Part shown: in pieces, positions 1 to 5,043 of the stretch
Layout: each line of letters begins with the position of its first letter
Numbering within the stretch: the stretch's first letter is position 1
Source of the DNA: Longimonas sp040409695
GTDB lineage: Bacteria > Bacteroidota > Rhodothermia > Rhodothermales > Salinibacteraceae
NCBI RefSeq assembly: GCF_040409695.1
Contig: NZ_JARWGJ010000174.1
Span: forward strand, 1 to 5,043
Length of the DNA stretch: 5,043 bases
Direction: 5' to 3'
Program-made: the position numbers and the translations under genes
The notes under the pieces: model-generated
Told to the model about the DNA's origin: nothing
Databases searched by the model: none
The model's input: only the letters and a program-made list of their open reading frames with translations

Positions 1-52
1 GCTACAGGCAGGCGCTACAGGCAGGCGCTACAGGCAGGCGCAACGGGCAAAC
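1..52. repeat. 13-bp tandem repeat array, cut by the window edge
   Basis: The unit GCTACAGGCAGGC occurs three times without a mismatch (1-13, 14-26, 27-39). A fourth, degenerate copy at 40-52 matches 9 of 13 positions. The array starts at the first base of the window, so its true length upstream is unknown. A 13-bp unit is not a multiple of three, so each copy would shift a reading frame; this argues for a non-coding, intergenic array. Its function is unknown; slipped-strand expansion is the simplest explanation for the perfect copies. Confidence 0.9.
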
Positions 53-244
53 GGTATCTGAACGGACCCTTCTGCAACGTCGTTTCCGGATGCTGGCGGA
101 CCGGTGTCATGAAGTGAACCCCGCCCCGTGACAGCTGCAAAGACGAGGCGCAGGCAGAAGCGAACGGGCTGTGTCGCAGTGGGTTAGAAGATGCATCTGG
201 AAGAAACGCATGCCGCCTGCATCCCAACACCCCTACCGCATTTT

Positions 245-1315
245 ATGACCGACGCTGCCTCCGACGACCTTCCGGGTGACTCTCCGGGCGCCCCCTCACC
301 TGGCGCCGCCTCAGATGCCTCCTCCGCTGCCATGCTCAAGGTGTTGCTGACAGACACGCTGCGCGCGTACAGCGCGGACCGCGCCGAGCGGCTGGGGGCT
401 GCGGTGGCGTACTATGCGGTCTTCTCGCTCGCGCCGCTGCTGGTACTGGCGCTGGCGACCGTGCGGCTGGTGTACGGGCGGCAGTCGATGCAGGCGCAGG
501 CGGCCATTCTGGATCAGGTCGAGAGCGTGGTGGGGCCGGCCGGACGCACACTTGTGGAAGGGATCCTGCAGGAGGCTGCGGTGTCGCCCGCACAGGGTAC
601 TTGGGCGGTGCTCCTGGGTAGCGCGCTGCTGATTGTGGCTGCCACGGCGTTCTTTGCGCGCCTGCAAGACGCGATGAATACAATCTGGGACGCTACGCCC
701 GCGTATACCGGCGTGTGGGGGCTGCTGCGGAGCCGCCTGCTCTCGCTGCTGCTGGTGCTGGCTGTGGGGGGCGGACTGCTCGCGAGCCTTGTGCTCAATG
801 CAGTGCTCAGCGGAATGATCGCTACGCTGGGGGGCGCTACCGGACTCTATCTGCTGGAGCGGTTCAGTACGCTTGTGCTTCTGGCTGGGCTCTGTGCGCT
901 GCTCTTTCGGCTGCTTCCCGATACCGATGTGGCGTGGGCCGACGTGTGGGCAGGTGCAATAGGTACGGCCCTGCTCATTAGCCTGGGCACCAGCGCGATG
1001 GCCTGGTATCTGGGGCAGGCGACGGTAGCCTCGGCCTACGGCGCCGCCGGAGCCCTCGCCGCCCTGCTGCTGTGGATCTACTACGTGGCGCAGATCTTCT
1101 TTCTGGGGGCCGAGTTCACGAGCGTCTACGCCGCCCATCGCCGATCAGAACGAAATCAGACCGGTGCGTCGGGGCTGGCTGCGCACGGCACGCCGGCGGC
1201 CAACCTCTCGGCATCCGACCCTCCTGAGAGCGCACCTGCTTCAGGACGGGTATGGCCCGCGCGTCTGGGATGGGTCGTGCTCGGAGCCTTGATCGCTATC
1301 TTCTGGAAGCGATAA
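245..1315 (+). CDS. YihY/virulence factor BrkB family inner-membrane protein
   Basis: Polytopic membrane protein of the YihY/BrkB family (once misnamed RNase BN); its biochemical role is not settled. Numbered from the ATG at 245 (356 aa), residues 46-66 carry the family entry motif (RAERLGAAVAYYAVFSLAP) leading into helix 1 (about 51-76). Further helices lie at about 119-139, 164-188, 206-224, 233-254 and 267-290. Family-typical stretches are FFARLQDAMNTIWDATP (136-152), LLPDTDVAWADVWAGA, and GALAALLLWIYYVAQIFFLGAEFT near 270-292. A polar linker follows, then an extra short hydrophobic segment at about 340-354 ending in FWKR. The first 30 residues are rich in Ser, Ala, Pro and Asp and look disordered. 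The start is uncertain: an in-frame ATG at 191 adds 18 residues, but its codons are much less GC-rich at third positions, and an ATG at 332 would start just before the core domain. No clear Shine-Dalgarno decides. Length fits the family once the tails are allowed for. Family call is firm; function is open. Confidence 0.93.
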   Translation: MTDAASDDLPGDSPGAPSPGAASDASSAAMLKVLLTDTLRAYSADRAERLGAAVAYYAVFSLAPLLVLALATVRLVYGRQSMQAQAAILDQVESVVGPAGRTLVEGILQEAAVSPAQGTWAVLLGSALLIVAATAFFARLQDAMNTIWDATPAYTGVWGLLRSRLLSLLLVLAVGGGLLASLVLNAVLSGMIATLGGATGLYLLERFSTLVLLAGLCALLFRLLPDTDVAWADVWAGAIGTALLISLGTSAMAWYLGQATVASAYGAAGALAALLLWIYYVAQIFFLGAEFTSVYAAHRRSERNQTGASGLAAHGTPAANLSASDPPESAPASGRVWPARLGWVVLGALIAIFWKR

Positions 1316-1386
1316 TCCTTCACAGAGAGGGGGCGCTCCGCATCTCCCCGAACACTTCTCCGAACGAAACCTGCCGGACGCACACG

Positions 1387-1923
1387 ATGCCGCACGATAC
1401 CAGCTGGCTCCTGCACACAAGTGCGCTCCGGTTCTTCGACCTCGAAACAACCGGGCTGCGTCCCGACCGGGGCGCGCGCATCACCGAGGCGGCGGTGCTC
1501 GACCACCAAACAACCTGCCTGTACTGGCAACGCACCGCCAACCGGCCCGTGGCTGCGCTGCTCGACCGGCTGCTGCGCTGCTTTGCGGATGCGGTCGTTG
1601 TCGGCCACAACCTCGCGTTCGATTTTCGCTTTCTGGCGTATGAAGCCGAGCGGCAGCACCGTTCGCCCTTTGCCATCCGCTACATCGACACCCTGTCGCT
1701 GGCACGCGCTGCGCGCCTCGACGCCCAGTTGGGGCTGCCCGACCTGGCGCTTGAAACGCTGGCGCGGCGCCTCGTCGGCCGCGAGCAGGCCTCCGGGTGG
1801 ACCTTCCACACGGCCCGTGGCGATGCCGCAGCCACCCGGGCGGTGCTCTGGGCGCTCGCCGACCGGCTGCAGATCCAGACCCTCGCCGATGCCGGGCTGC
1901 AGCGCATGGCCTGGGCCCGTTGA
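1387..1923 (+). CDS. DEDDh-family 3'-5' exonuclease (DnaQ/PolC-exo-like), compact
   Basis: Predicted soluble, two-metal-ion 3'-5' exonuclease of the DnaQ-like DEDDh superfamily, 178 aa. Motif Exo I is FFDLETTGL (D18, E20); Exo II is VVGHNLAFDFRFL (D79); Exo III is FHTARGDAAAT (H141, D146), so all five catalytic residues are present with the H-x4-D spacing of the DEDDh subgroup. The protein has little besides the nuclease core, so it is not a polymerase fusion; it could be a free-standing proofreading, repair or RNA-trimming enzyme, and the sequence cannot say which. The interval from Exo I to Exo II is short (61 residues, against 91 in E. coli DnaQ, D12 to D103), and the usual NPxxxIPxxxxxxHGI segment is absent. 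The ATG at 1387 puts 16 residues before the first catalytic strand. An in-frame ATG at 1252 would overlap the membrane-protein gene and add an untypical tail, so I rejected it. It lies 71 bp after that gene, co-oriented. Nuclease identity is strong; substrate is unknown. Confidence 0.9.
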   Translation: MPHDTSWLLHTSALRFFDLETTGLRPDRGARITEAAVLDHQTTCLYWQRTANRPVAALLDRLLRCFADAVVVGHNLAFDFRFLAYEAERQHRSPFAIRYIDTLSLARAARLDAQLGLPDLALETLARRLVGREQASGWTFHTARGDAAATRAVLWALADRLQIQTLADAGLQRMAWAR

Positions 1924-1971
1924 CATCTCAGGCCACGCGCCGTTTCGACTCGCATTCGCAGGCGTTCTTTC

Positions 1972-1998
1972 GTAGCATACGTACTTGTAGCATACGTA
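1972..1998. repeat. Pair of 12-bp direct repeats upstream of the small membrane protein gene
   Basis: GTAGCATACGTA occurs at 1972-1983 and again at 1987-1998, separated by three bases (period 15). Each copy contains the palindrome TACGTA, and the second extends to the 8-bp palindrome ATACGTAT (1992-1999). The pair lies in the 127-bp gap after the exonuclease gene and 53-79 bp before the ATG at 2051. It is AT-richer than its surroundings. A tandem binding site or promoter region is plausible from position and symmetry, but I see no convincing -35/-10 pair, so the regulatory role is only inferred. Confidence 0.6.
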
Positions 1999-2050
1999 TA
2001 TGCCGCATCCATACACTCGCTCGGCCCATTGCTTCAACGACCACACGCCC

Positions 2051-2455
2051 ATGCCCACGCCCCTGCAGAACCGCTTTCTCGACGCGCTCCACGCTGCTTC
2101 CTTTGGCGATGCGGAGGTCTACCTGTCGAACGAAGAGCGCGAGGAGCTGGAGCGCGGAGGCGCCTTCAAAGAGGCAGCCCGCGAAAAGCTGCCCCGCATC
2201 GAGCGGGCCCTCTGGTGGGCGCAGGCTACGTCGGTGGCTGCGCTCGTCCTGCTCGTGGCCAGCACGCTCCTCACCACGCTGGCCCACACCGGCACCGCCC
2301 TCACCACAACGCCCTTCGCCAACGCCTTCTCCATTGTACTGTGGCCGGTGCTGTTCAGCCTCGCAGCCGCATTTAACCTGTGGCGCGCCGTGCGCCTCAC
2401 CCAGAAACGGCTCCTCTGCGAGATCATCCTCGAAACCGGAGGAGGCAGCCGGTAG
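2051..2455 (+). CDS. Hypothetical small membrane protein with two predicted transmembrane helices
   Basis: I do not recognise this 134-aa protein. The N-terminal part (1-53) is polar and charged, with an acidic amphipathic stretch SNEEREELERGG at 26-37 followed by FKEAAREKLPRIERA, probably helical and cytoplasmic. Two hydrophobic segments follow, about 54-78 (WWAQATSVAALVLLVASTLL) and about 91-113 (NAFSIVLWPVLFSLAAAFNL), joined by a short Thr-rich loop; the tail is short and basic, then LLCEIILE. The layout, a helical cytoplasmic head on a two-helix hairpin, suggests an integral membrane accessory or scaffold protein; this is inference from topology only. I chose the ATG at 2051 because the protein reads sensibly from MPTPLQNRF. 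An upstream in-frame ATG at 2000 adds 17 unlikely residues and lies next to the direct repeats. No Shine-Dalgarno is obvious. The continuous open frame with helical periodicity makes it credible as a gene. Confidence 0.72.
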   Translation: MPTPLQNRFLDALHAASFGDAEVYLSNEEREELERGGAFKEAAREKLPRIERALWWAQATSVAALVLLVASTLLTTLAHTGTALTTTPFANAFSIVLWPVLFSLAAAFNLWRAVRLTQKRLLCEIILETGGGSR

Positions 2456-2591
2456 AGCAGTCGCACGAAAAAGCAGACAGGGGGAAGCGCGGCGCAGGCC
2501 AGCAGGCAACGTATGGGCGCGTCGCGCATAGTACACATGTCTCACTACGGAGGCATCTTCTCACTGCCACGGCTCACGTTTCCCTGTTCGC

Positions 2592-3566
2592 ATGCGCATT
2601 GCGTCGCTACTTCCCGCCGCCACCGAGTGGGTTGCCGTTATGGACGCGCTCGACCAGCTGGTGGGGCGCTCGCACGAGTGCGACTTCCCGCCGTCGGTTA
2701 CGTCGCTCCCGGTGCTCACCGCACCCACCTATCCCGATGAGACGGGGTCGCGGGCCATCCACGAGGCGGTGCAGCGCCGGGTGCAGGAGGGACTGAGCCT
2801 CTACGACGTAGACCTGGACCGCCTGGCGGATCTGCAGCCCGATGTGGTGCTTACGCAGGCCCAGTGCGAGGTCTGCGCCGCGTCGCTATCCGACATCGAG
2901 GGCGCCCTGCACCGCTACATGAACGACCGGGGAGAGGCGCCGCCCGAGCTCTTTTCGATGCAGCCAGACACGTTTAAGGCGGTGCTCGATACCGCCCTGC
3001 GCATGGGCCGCCGGCTGGGCCGCGCCGAATCCATCATGCGGTGGATTGCCGCGCGCGAGAAAGCGCTGCGCGCCCTGCACGAAGCGATCGGCCTGGAGCG
3101 CCGCACCGATCCCGCGTCGCTCCCCACCGTTGCCTGCATCGAGTGGATGGATCCGCTCATGGTCGCCGGGCACTGGACGCCCGACGTGGTGGCGCAGGGC
3201 GGCGGGCATGCGCTCCTGGCAGAGCCAGGCGACGCGTCGCGCACGATCACGTGGCAGGCCCTCGCCGATGCAGATCCGGATGTGCTCTTCGTGATGCCGT
3301 GCGGGTTTACGCTGAGCGAAACGGCCCGCGACTGGGACGCGCTCGCCGCGCATCCTGTATGGCCCACCCTGCGTGCCGTGCAGGCAGACCGCGTTTTTGT
3401 GTTCGATGGCAACGCCTACTTCAACCGTCCAGGCCCGCGCCTCTACCGGGCCGTCGAGCTTGTGGCCGAGGCGCTGTATCCGGAGAACGACCGCGCCGGG
3501 GCCGCCCCCGCCCGCCCCAACGAGATGCAGCGTGGACGGCCGTCTGCCGCTGGAACGCCCGCGTAG
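2592..3566 (+). CDS. Cobalamin-binding protein family (BtuF-like fold, no signal peptide)
   Basis: 324-aa protein of the group usually annotated as cobalamin-binding protein or ABC-transporter substrate-binding protein, related to BtuF. Family-typical blocks appear in order: IASLLPAATE (3-12), GRSHECDFPP (25-34), LTQAQCEVCA (87-96), IEWMDPLMVAGHW (183-195), MPCGF (235-239) and GNAYFNRPGPR (273-283). These span both lobes of the BtuF-type fold, so the protein looks complete; the last 25 residues or so are a Pro/Ala/Arg-rich tail. The ATG at 2592 is directly followed by the first strand, leaving no room for a signal peptide or lipobox Cys, so it is probably cytoplasmic and not a classical periplasmic receptor. 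C30, C92, C95, C182 and C237 together with H28 and H194 fall in or next to these blocks and are candidate ligand or metal contacts. No permease or ATPase gene lies beside it within the window. Family assignment is firm; the ligand is inferred from family naming, and the true role of signal-less members is unclear to me. Confidence 0.87.
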   Translation: MRIASLLPAATEWVAVMDALDQLVGRSHECDFPPSVTSLPVLTAPTYPDETGSRAIHEAVQRRVQEGLSLYDVDLDRLADLQPDVVLTQAQCEVCAASLSDIEGALHRYMNDRGEAPPELFSMQPDTFKAVLDTALRMGRRLGRAESIMRWIAAREKALRALHEAIGLERRTDPASLPTVACIEWMDPLMVAGHWTPDVVAQGGGHALLAEPGDASRTITWQALADADPDVLFVMPCGFTLSETARDWDALAAHPVWPTLRAVQADRVFVFDGNAYFNRPGPRLYRAVELVAEALYPENDRAGAAPARPNEMQRGRPSAAGTPA

Positions 3567-3586
3567 CTGACGTGAGGCGGGCAACG

Positions 3587-3624
3587 CACCGATTCAGCAC
3601 ACCGATTCAGCGCACCCATGCAGT
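3587..3624. repeat. Direct repeat of 13-bp period after the cobalamin-binding-type gene
   Basis: CACCGATTCAGC occurs at 3587-3598 and 3600-3611, and a third, degenerate copy at 3613-3624 matches 9 of 12 positions, all at a 13-bp period. It begins about 20 bp after the TAG that ends the preceding gene. A separate octamer, TCCAGTGT, is repeated nearby at 3633-3640 and 3662-3669. No function is visible; the copies do not form a hairpin that would serve as a terminator. Confidence 0.75.
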
Positions 3625-3682
3625 ACAATCGATCCAGTGTAGACGATCCTGTATAGATAAGTCCAGTGTGTTAGCAAAAAAA

Positions 3683-3784
3683 GAGGCGTTTGGGCTTGTC
3701 TGCCTACGTTTTCCACGATTGAATCGGGATCAATGCCAATTTAGAGCCTGTTTGGGTTTTGGTTTTCCACTCGCCCAAGAGGCG
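3683..3784. repeat. 90-bp segment with mobile-element-like ends, possible miniature element or remnant
   Basis: The hexamer GAGGCG at 3683-3688 is repeated at 3779-3784. Immediately inside, TTTGGGC (3689-3695) faces GCCCAA (3773-3778), an inverted pair of six bases. This is the layout of a target-site duplication around short terminal inverted repeats. Inside lie a GTTTGGG repeat (3688-3694, 3750-3756), GTTTTCCAC twice (3709-3717 approximately, and 3762-3770) and the near-palindrome CGATTGAATCG (3716-3726). The stretch 3661-3780 is 47% GC by count (56 of 120), far below the genes to its left. No transposase or open frame of note is inside. The repeats are real; the interpretation as a mobile element is weak because the terminal matches are so short. 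Confidence 0.25.
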
Positions 3785-3847
3785 CCGCGTTGTTGCGGAG
3801 CTGTTGCACGTGTACATCCTTCATCTTTTTAGTTAGCACCCTTGTCC

Positions 3848-4894
3848 ATGAAACGATCGGAGTTTAGTTACGACTACCCCAAAGAACTCATTGCCGAGTA
3901 CCCCGCGGAGCCCCGCGACTCCTGCCGACTAATGGTGGTGAATCGCGAAGACAAAACCGTTGAGCATACTGTGTTCAACAAACTGCCCGATTACTTCAAG
4001 GAAGGCGACGTGATTGTCGTCAACAACACCAAGGTGTACCCGGCCCGGCTGTTTGGCAAGAAGAAGAAGACCGGCGCAAGCATTGAGGTTTTTCTGCTGC
4101 GCGAGCTGAACCCGGAGAGCCGGCTGTGGGACGTGATGGTCGACCCGGCACGGAAGATCCGGATTGGCAACAAGCTCTACTTCGACCGCGAGCTCTCGGC
4201 GGAGGTCATCGACAACACCACCTCGCGCGGACGCACCCTGCGCCTGCACTTCACGGGGACGAACGAGGAGCTGTACGCCAAAATTCGCGAGCTGGGCGAA
4301 ACGCCTCTCCCGCCGTACATCGACCGCGAGGTAGAAGAGGAAGACCGCGATCGCTATCAGACCATCTTCGCCGAGCATCGCGGTGCAGTCGCAGCGCCTA
4401 CCGCCGGATTGCACTTTACGCCTGAGCTCATCCAGCGCCTCAAAGACAAGGGCGTGCACGTGGCCGAGGTTACGCTGCACGTGGGACGCGGAACGTTCCG
4501 CCCCGTTGGGGTCGAAGACCTGACCAAGCACCGCATGGACTCGGAGCAGTATACGATTCCAGAAGAGACAGCCGAAGCGGTGAACCGCGCGCTGCGGAGC
4601 GAAGAGAACACGGTAACAGCTATTGGCACAACTGTGGTGCGGACCATAGAGTCGAGCCTGTCTGCAAATCAGGAGCTCAAGGCGGATTCCAGCTGGACCG
4701 ACCTGTTCATCTACCCCCCGTACGATTTCCAGATCACCGACCAGTTGGTCACGAACTTTCACCGACCGGAGAGCACCCTTATCATGATGGTTTCTGCCTT
4801 TGCCGGGTACGACTTCACGATGGAGTTCTATCAGGAAGCCTTTGACAAAGAGTATCAGTTGTTCTCTTTTGGAGATGCGATGCTGATCCGCTAA
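3848..4894 (+). CDS. queA: S-adenosylmethionine:tRNA ribosyltransferase-isomerase QueA
   Basis: Cytoplasmic enzyme of queuosine synthesis. It transfers and isomerises the ribosyl group of SAM onto preQ1 at the wobble position of tRNAs with GUN anticodons (Asp, Asn, His, Tyr), giving epoxyqueuosine, which QueG or QueH then reduces. At 348 aa it has the usual full family length. Diagnostic blocks are VVNNTKVYPARL (57-68), ELGETPLPPYI (148-158), RYQTIFAEHRGAVAAPTAGL (169-188) followed by HFTPEL, VTLHVGRGTFRPV (208-220), HRMDSEQYTI (228-237), IGTTVVRTIES (259-269), TDLFIYPPYDF (284-294), LVTNFHRPESTLIMMVSAFA (300-319) and the C-terminal SFGDAMLI. I chose the ATG at 3848 because family members begin with a short M-[KR]-x-S/D-F-x-Y sequence; the in-frame TTG at 3842 adds only two residues. 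It follows a 281-bp gap of low GC, so it is likely transcribed on its own. Its GC is also lower than that of the preceding gene (a 60-base sample at 4081-4140 has 60%, one at 3181-3240 has 78%). No other queuosine gene is in view. Confidence 0.98.
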   Translation: MKRSEFSYDYPKELIAEYPAEPRDSCRLMVVNREDKTVEHTVFNKLPDYFKEGDVIVVNNTKVYPARLFGKKKKTGASIEVFLLRELNPESRLWDVMVDPARKIRIGNKLYFDRELSAEVIDNTTSRGRTLRLHFTGTNEELYAKIRELGETPLPPYIDREVEEEDRDRYQTIFAEHRGAVAAPTAGLHFTPELIQRLKDKGVHVAEVTLHVGRGTFRPVGVEDLTKHRMDSEQYTIPEETAEAVNRALRSEENTVTAIGTTVVRTIESSLSANQELKADSSWTDLFIYPPYDFQITDQLVTNFHRPESTLIMMVSAFAGYDFTMEFYQEAFDKEYQLFSFGDAMLIR

Positions 4895-4967
4895 GCAACT
4901 GCCACGATAGGAAGGAATGCTGTGCGTACGTGCAGCAGGTCCTCGTTAGCGCTACGGCCCGATCGCA

Positions 4968-5012
4968 AGCGCGGTGCTTCTGCTATAAGATTTAGCTGCA
5001 GAGCACCGCGCT
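4968..5012 (+). terminator. Strong hairpin downstream of queA, probable transcription terminator
   Basis: AGCGCGGTGCT (4968-4978) pairs perfectly with AGCACCGCGCT (5002-5012). After a single unpaired T (4979), CTGC (4980-4983) pairs with GCAG (4998-5001), closing a 14-base loop. That makes a 15-bp, very GC-rich stem 73 bp after the queA stop codon. The position fits a terminator, but the stem is followed by CCGCGTTTAACG and not by a clear T-run, so it may act as an mRNA 3'-end stabiliser, a factor-assisted terminator or another palindromic element. Confidence 0.6.
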
Positions 5013-5043
5013 CCGCGTTTAACGACGAGCCTTCAGCCACACG

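Noticed and set aside
15..230. 71-codon open frame on the minus strand across the leader and repeat array
   Set aside because: It resembles no protein I know, lies across a 13-bp repeat that is not frame-preserving, and has no start context; most likely chance openness in GC-rich DNA.
311..1138. 275-codon antisense frame within the YihY/BrkB gene
   Set aside because: It is composed of Gln, Arg, His and Gly-rich low-complexity sequence, typical of the complement of a GC-rich membrane-protein gene; the sense frame has an unmistakable family match.
1324..1345. GGGG...CCCC pairing after the YihY/BrkB stop codon as a terminator
   Set aside because: Only about four base pairs can form and no T-run follows.
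1156..2058. 300-codon minus-strand frame antisense to the exonuclease
   Set aside because: The sense strand carries all DEDDh catalytic motifs in frame; the antisense translation has no recognisable domain and runs across gene boundaries.
2456..2591. Cobalamin riboswitch upstream of the cobalamin-binding-type gene
   Set aside because: The expected B12-box pattern is not present; CACTGCCACGG near 2564-2574 is only superficially similar, and at 136 bp the gap is short for the full fold.
2886..3584. 232-codon minus-strand frame antisense to the cobalamin-binding-type gene
   Set aside because: Shadow of a GC-rich gene; the sense protein has conserved blocks throughout.
3804..3832. TTGCAC followed after 17 bp by TTTTAG as a queA promoter
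   Set aside because: The -10 match is poor and the implied leader would be only about ten bases; it cannot be told from chance without a mapped transcript start.
4947..4954. 8-bp palindrome TAGCGCTA
   Set aside because: Palindromes of this length are expected by chance and nothing around it suggests a binding site.
4922..5043. Partial gene starting at GTG 4922 and running off the window, preceded by AGGAAGGA
   Set aside because: The purine-rich stretch has good ribosome-site spacing, but the translation (starting MRTCSRSSLALRPDRK) is unrecognised and runs straight through the strong hairpin; there is too little sequence to support it.

Overview
This is a chromosomal, GC-rich window that reads as ordinary housekeeping and accessory sequence. 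It carries five genes, all on the + strand. I see no rRNA or tRNA, no CRISPR array, no recognisable transposase and no evident defence or biosynthetic cluster. The combination of high GC, little Shine-Dalgarno sequence before most starts, and a QueA that looks to me like the Bacteroidota type suggests a GC-rich relative of the Bacteroidota, such as Rhodothermota (Salinibacter and relatives). That placement is an inference from memory of protein style, not from a search.

Layout. Bases 1-52 are the visible end of a 13-bp tandem repeat array, followed by a non-coding leader. At 245-1315 lies a YihY/BrkB-family inner-membrane protein. At 1387-1923 lies a compact DEDDh 3'-5' exonuclease with all five catalytic residues but a shortened spacing between motifs I and II. 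At 2051-2455 lies a small two-helix membrane protein that I do not recognise; a pair of 12-bp direct repeats (1972-1998) sits just upstream of it. At 2592-3566 lies a signal-less cobalamin-binding-type protein of the BtuF/periplasmic-binding fold superfamily. Bases 3567-3847 form the only sizeable intergenic region. It is clearly lower in GC, and holds a second 13-bp-period repeat and a 90-bp segment whose ends look like a tiny mobile element or remnant. At 3848-4894 lies queA, the queuosine tRNA-modification enzyme, followed at 4968-5012 by a strong hairpin that probably ends its transcript.

How the genes relate. The spacings are 71, 127, 136 and 281 bp, so the genes are co-oriented but not tightly packed. 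The first four could share transcripts; queA is probably its own unit. I see no common pathway. No adjacent gene supplies a BtuCD transporter for the cobalamin-binding-type protein, and no other queuosine gene flanks queA. The points most worth a second look are the shortened exonuclease, the possible miniature element before queA, the unknown small membrane protein, and the recurrence of 13-bp-period direct repeats in two separate intergenic regions.
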